A stretch of 64,000 nucleotides of DNA, from the NCBI RefSeq assembly GCF_003259185.1, contig NZ_QGMP01000001.1, positions 2,542,001-2,606,000 on the forward strand, written 5' to 3'. The stretch's first letter is position 1. Each line of letters starts with the position of its first letter. Below, one piece after another: positions 61,394-64,000 of this stretch. A program made the position numbers and the translations under genes. The notes below the pieces were generated by a model. It ran no database searches. It had not been told where the DNA came from and saw only the letters and a list, made by a program, of their open reading frames with translations. Source of the DNA: Isoalcanivorax indicus. GTDB taxonomy: Bacteria > Pseudomonadota > Gammaproteobacteria > Pseudomonadales > Alcanivoracaceae.

Positions 61394-62878
61394 TCATTCC
61401 GCCGGTACCGCGCGGCCGTGGCACCAGGCCCGCAAGGCCTCAAGCCGCTCCGACATGGTCACAGACAGGGGCACCGTGCTGCGAATCTCATCCAGCAGAT
61501 GGGCGCCGGTCAATGGCTGCTCCTGAGCCCTGGCGCTGTAGAGACCCGCGACGATGGCCTGTTCGATCTCGGCCCCGGTAAAGCCGTCACAGGCCGCCGC
61601 CAGGGCGGGCAGGTCGAACAGCGCCGGGTCCTGATCGCGACGCGCCAGATGGATACGCAGGATGACTTCGCGGGTCTCCGCCCCGGGCAGGTCAACAAAG
61701 AACAATTCGTCGATCCGGCCCTTGCGGATCAGTTCCGGCGGCAACTGGTCGATCTCGTTGGCGGTGGCCACCATGAACACGGGCGCCTTGCGCTCGGCCA
61801 TCCAGGTCAGCAGGGTGCCGAGCAGGCGCCGTGAGGTGCCGCCATCGTTGTCGGCCGTCGCCAGGCCCTTCTCGATCTCGTCCAGCCACAGCACGCAGGG
61901 CGCCATGGTTTCCGCCATTTTCAGCGCCTCGCGCAGGTTCCGCTCCGATTCGCCGATGTACTTGTTGAACACGGCCCCCATGTCCAGGCGCAGCAACGGC
62001 AACTGCCAGAGCCCGGCCACTGCCTTGGCGGCCAGCGACTTGCCGCCGCCCTGCACGCCCACCAGCAGGATGCCCTTGGGGGTATCCGCCGTCACACCCC
62101 CCTGGGCGGCGCCCATGAAGGCGCTCTCGCGCCGGGCCAGCCACGCCTTCAGACGGCCCAGCCCGCCCACCTGGGCGAAGTTGGCGGTGTCATACTCGAA
62201 GCTGAGCACGCCGTCCATGTCCAGCAACCGGAACTTGGCCTTGTTGACCTCGGGCAGGTCGTCCTCGGTGATGGCGCCGTCGTGGATGATCGCGCCCCGG
62301 GCCAGACGCCGGGCATCTTCCTTGGTCAGGCCACGCAGGTTGCGCACCAGCTTGTCCAGCACCTCGCGGCCAGTGCGCACCCGGTCCCCCCGCTCCCGGG
62401 CAAAGGCGCGGGCTTCCTCCTGGACAATGTTCAGCAATTGATCCTCGTCAGGGAGGCTCAACTCGAAGCGGGCACAATAGCGGCTCAGTTCCGGCGGAAT
62501 GGTCAGCGCATGGCTGATGAATACCAGTGTATGGGGTACCACATCGTGACGCAGGGCGATGTCCTTGATCAGGCGCACCACCTTGGGGGCATTGACCAGA
62601 TAGGGGTGGAAGTCACACAGGGCATAGATACCCGCTTCGGCATTGCTGCGGATCTGCCCCAGCGCCGCATCCGGCTCGATGGTATGCCGCTGGCCGCTGG
62701 CATCGGCGAGTTCCAGCCGCTTGAGCCCTTCGGTGATGGTCCAGCTAAATACCGGCAGCGCCTTGCGCATGCCGATACGCTTGAGCAGCTCCAGGGCGCG
62801 CCGCTCTTCCCAGGTCTCGATGACGATGACCGGATAGCGCGACATCACCATCAGCCGCAGGTCCTGCAGATCCTTCAT
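61394..62878 (-). CDS. AAA ATPase, Ycf46-like
   Basis: 494 aa. N-terminal domain (about 1-215) of the Ycf46 type, then an AAA module: Walker A GVQGGGKS (274-281), Walker B LWLDEIE (330-336), sensor ATANEID and an arginine finger region RKGRIDELF. Ycf46-like proteins are found in cyanobacteria and many proteobacteria, with links to inorganic carbon use in cyanobacteria but no known role here. Coupled by overlap to the AraC gene. Confidence 0.85.
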   Translation of the reverse strand: MKDLQDLRLMVMSRYPVIVIETWEERRALELLKRIGMRKALPVFSWTITEGLKRLELADASGQRHTIEPDAALGQIRSNAEAGIYALCDFHPYLVNAPKVVRLIKDIALRHDVVPHTLVFISHALTIPPELSRYCARFELSLPDEDQLLNIVQEEARAFARERGDRVRTGREVLDKLVRNLRGLTKEDARRLARGAIIHDGAITEDDLPEVNKAKFRLLDMDGVLSFEYDTANFAQVGGLGRLKAWLARRESAFMGAAQGGVTADTPKGILLVGVQGGGKSLAAKAVAGLWQLPLLRLDMGAVFNKYIGESERNLREALKMAETMAPCVLWLDEIEKGLATADNDGGTSRRLLGTLLTWMAERKAPVFMVATANEIDQLPPELIRKGRIDELFFVDLPGAETREVILRIHLARRDQDPALFDLPALAAACDGFTGAEIEQAIVAGLYSARAQEQPLTGAHLLDEIRSTVPLSVTMSERLEALRAWCHGRAVPAE

Positions 62879-62958
62879 GCCTTGCCCCCGTACCCTTGTT
62901 ATCCCCGTTGTGCGGCAAGGTTATCATGACATTCACCTGACCGTGGTAGACTGACACC

Positions 62959-63636
62959 ATGACCGAATCACACTCCCGACACGCGCCGCCACAGCGCCGC
63001 CTGAGCCCGCTCGACCAGCTGTTGTCGCGGGCCGACAACGCCCTGCGCACCCTGACCCCCGGCAGCACCCGGGGCGAGCGCCCCAGCCCGGCACAGCACG
63101 CCACCGTCAGCAGCACACCGGCCGACCCGCACCAGGCACGCCATCTGGCCGGGCTGATGCGTATCAACCACACCGGTGAAGTGTGCGCCCAGGCGCTGTA
63201 TCAGGGCCAGGCCACCACGGCGGGGCTGCCCCATGTGCGACGTGCCATGGAAGAAGCCGCCCGCGAGGAAGAGGACCACCTGGCCTGGTGCGAAGACCGG
63301 ATCCGCGAACTGGGCAGTGTACCCAGCCGCCTGAACCCCCTTTTCTATGCCATGTCCTTCAGCATCGGCGCCCTCGCCGGGCTGGCCGGAGACCGCTGGA
63401 GCCTGGGATTCGTCAGCGAAACCGAGAAGCAGGTGGTGCGGCATCTGGACAGCCACCTGGCCCAGGTGCCGCTGGAAGATGAGCGTACCCGCGCCATCCT
63501 GGAACAGATGCGTGATGACGAGTTGCGCCATGCGGTCACCGCCGAGGAGGCTGGTGGCGCCCCGCTGCCGCCCCCGGTGCGCCGATTGATGACGCTGATG
63601 AGTCAGGTGATGACCTTCAGCACCTATCGCGTCTGA
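62959..63636 (+). CDS. coq7: Demethoxyubiquinone hydroxylase Coq7
   Basis: 225 aa diiron protein. Metal ligands are visible in [30 protein letters not shown], and the second half's VVRHLDSHL and [12 protein letters not shown]. It hydroxylates demethoxyubiquinol in aerobic ubiquinone synthesis, at the inner membrane. The N-terminal 45 residues are polar and variable in the family. Confidence 0.94.
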   Translation: MTESHSRHAPPQRRLSPLDQLLSRADNALRTLTPGSTRGERPSPAQHATVSSTPADPHQARHLAGLMRINHTGEVCAQALYQGQATTAGLPHVRRAMEEAAREEEDHLAWCEDRIRELGSVPSRLNPLFYAMSFSIGALAGLAGDRWSLGFVSETEKQVVRHLDSHLAQVPLEDERTRAILEQMRDDELRHAVTAEEAGGAPLPPPVRRLMTLMSQVMTFSTYRV

Positions 63637-63648
63637 GCGCGCCGCCGG

Positions 63649-64000
63649 TCAGCGCTCGAAATCGCCGCTGTCACGGAACAGCGGCATGTCGTTCATGAAG
63701 GGCACCTCCTCCGCGACATGGCAGGCCATGCAGGCATCACGGGCGTCCAGAAACGCGGACTGCACCGTATCGCGGTCTTCCTCCTGCAGTGCCCTGTCCA
63801 GTGCCTCCCAGGCCCCCTCCAGGAACATTGCCTCGGCATTGTGCTGGCGCCCCGGGCGCTTCATGTAGCCGTTTTCAATGGCACCGCGCAGTTTGCCCCA
63901 ATGGTAGTCCGCCAGCGCCAGGTTGCCGTCGACAATCGCATCCCGGGTGCCCTGATAGCGGTACCCGGTTTCCCACATGGCCGATGAGAAGCCACCCAGA
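63649..64000 (-). CDS. Cytochrome c domain protein, partial
   Basis: The gene continues past the right edge; 116 in-frame codons to the stop are visible. One heme site CMACH (in RDACMACHVAEEVPF) lies near the C-terminus, with helices before it (WGKLRGAIENGYMKR, WEALDRALQ). The ATG at 63978 is internal because the frame stays open to the edge (LGGFSSAMWETGYRYQG). It is convergent with coq7. Probably a periplasmic monoheme cytochrome of the c' or class II type, fold not certain. Confidence 0.75.
   Translation of the reverse strand, partial: LGGFSSAMWETGYRYQGTRDAIVDGNLALADYHWGKLRGAIENGYMKRPGRQHNAEAMFLEGAWEALDRALQEEDRDTVQSAFLDARDACMACHVAEEVPFMNDMPLFRDSGDFER

Overview
The window is about 64 kb of G+C-rich (roughly 63-65%, judged by eye) gammaproteobacterial chromosome. 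Gene content and gene order suggest a marine or hydrocarbon-associated lineage of the Alcanivorax type. This is inferred from ffh/ypjD/corB, napEABC, the class GN sortase locus, coq7 and accBC-prmA, and is not proven. Gene density is very high. Most genes are housekeeping genes in short operons with ATGA-type overlaps. I see no rRNA, tRNA, CRISPR array, transposase or prophage.

Layout. 1-8.2 kb: start of ffh, ypjD and corB, then rssA, a DUF1289 gene, a gamma-carbonic anhydrase and two NUDIX genes. A zinc-homeostasis block follows (COG0523 GTPase, zur, COG0523 GTPase) with a clear Zur-type palindrome at 8208-8220. 8.4-17.3 kb: a small unknown gene, a NIF3-type protein, two PaaI-like thioesterase paralogues separated by a composite hairpin repeat, purL, mltF and tadA. 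17.4-25.7 kb: purT, a double TM2 protein, a low-G+C lipoprotein hydrolase, a metallo-beta-lactamase-fold protein, the ydbH-ynbE-ydbL envelope lipid-transport operon and rnk. 25.6-29.5 kb: napEABC behind a perfect FNR/Anr box. 29.6-35.3 kb: mtfA, a thioredoxin-like gene and an RND efflux pair.

35.4-43.0 kb is the most unusual part. A secreted protein that joins a NodB polysaccharide deacetylase, a caspase-like peptidase with an EF-hand-like loop and TPRs is transcribed away from a VIT/VWA sortase substrate. That substrate leads a four-gene run: substrate, class GN sortase, creB, creC. 43-55.9 kb: ppa, a DUF2333 gene, dsbD, aroQ-accB-accC-prmA, a DUF3426 gene, dusB-fis and purH-purD. 56-64 kb: a second copy of the composite repeat, a cyclic-nucleotide-binding/rhodanese protein overlapping a hybrid sensor kinase, an AraC regulator, an AAA ATPase, coq7 and a partial cytochrome c gene.

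Themes: de novo purine synthesis at three loci (purL, purT, purHD); zinc-responsive metallochaperones; periplasmic nitrate reduction under oxygen control; and envelope biology (MltF, YdbH/YnbE/YdbL, DsbD, sortase, RND pump). The least explained signals are the composite repeat (two copies 46 kb apart, arms with compensatory changes) and the deacetylase-caspase-TPR fusion beside the sortase operon.
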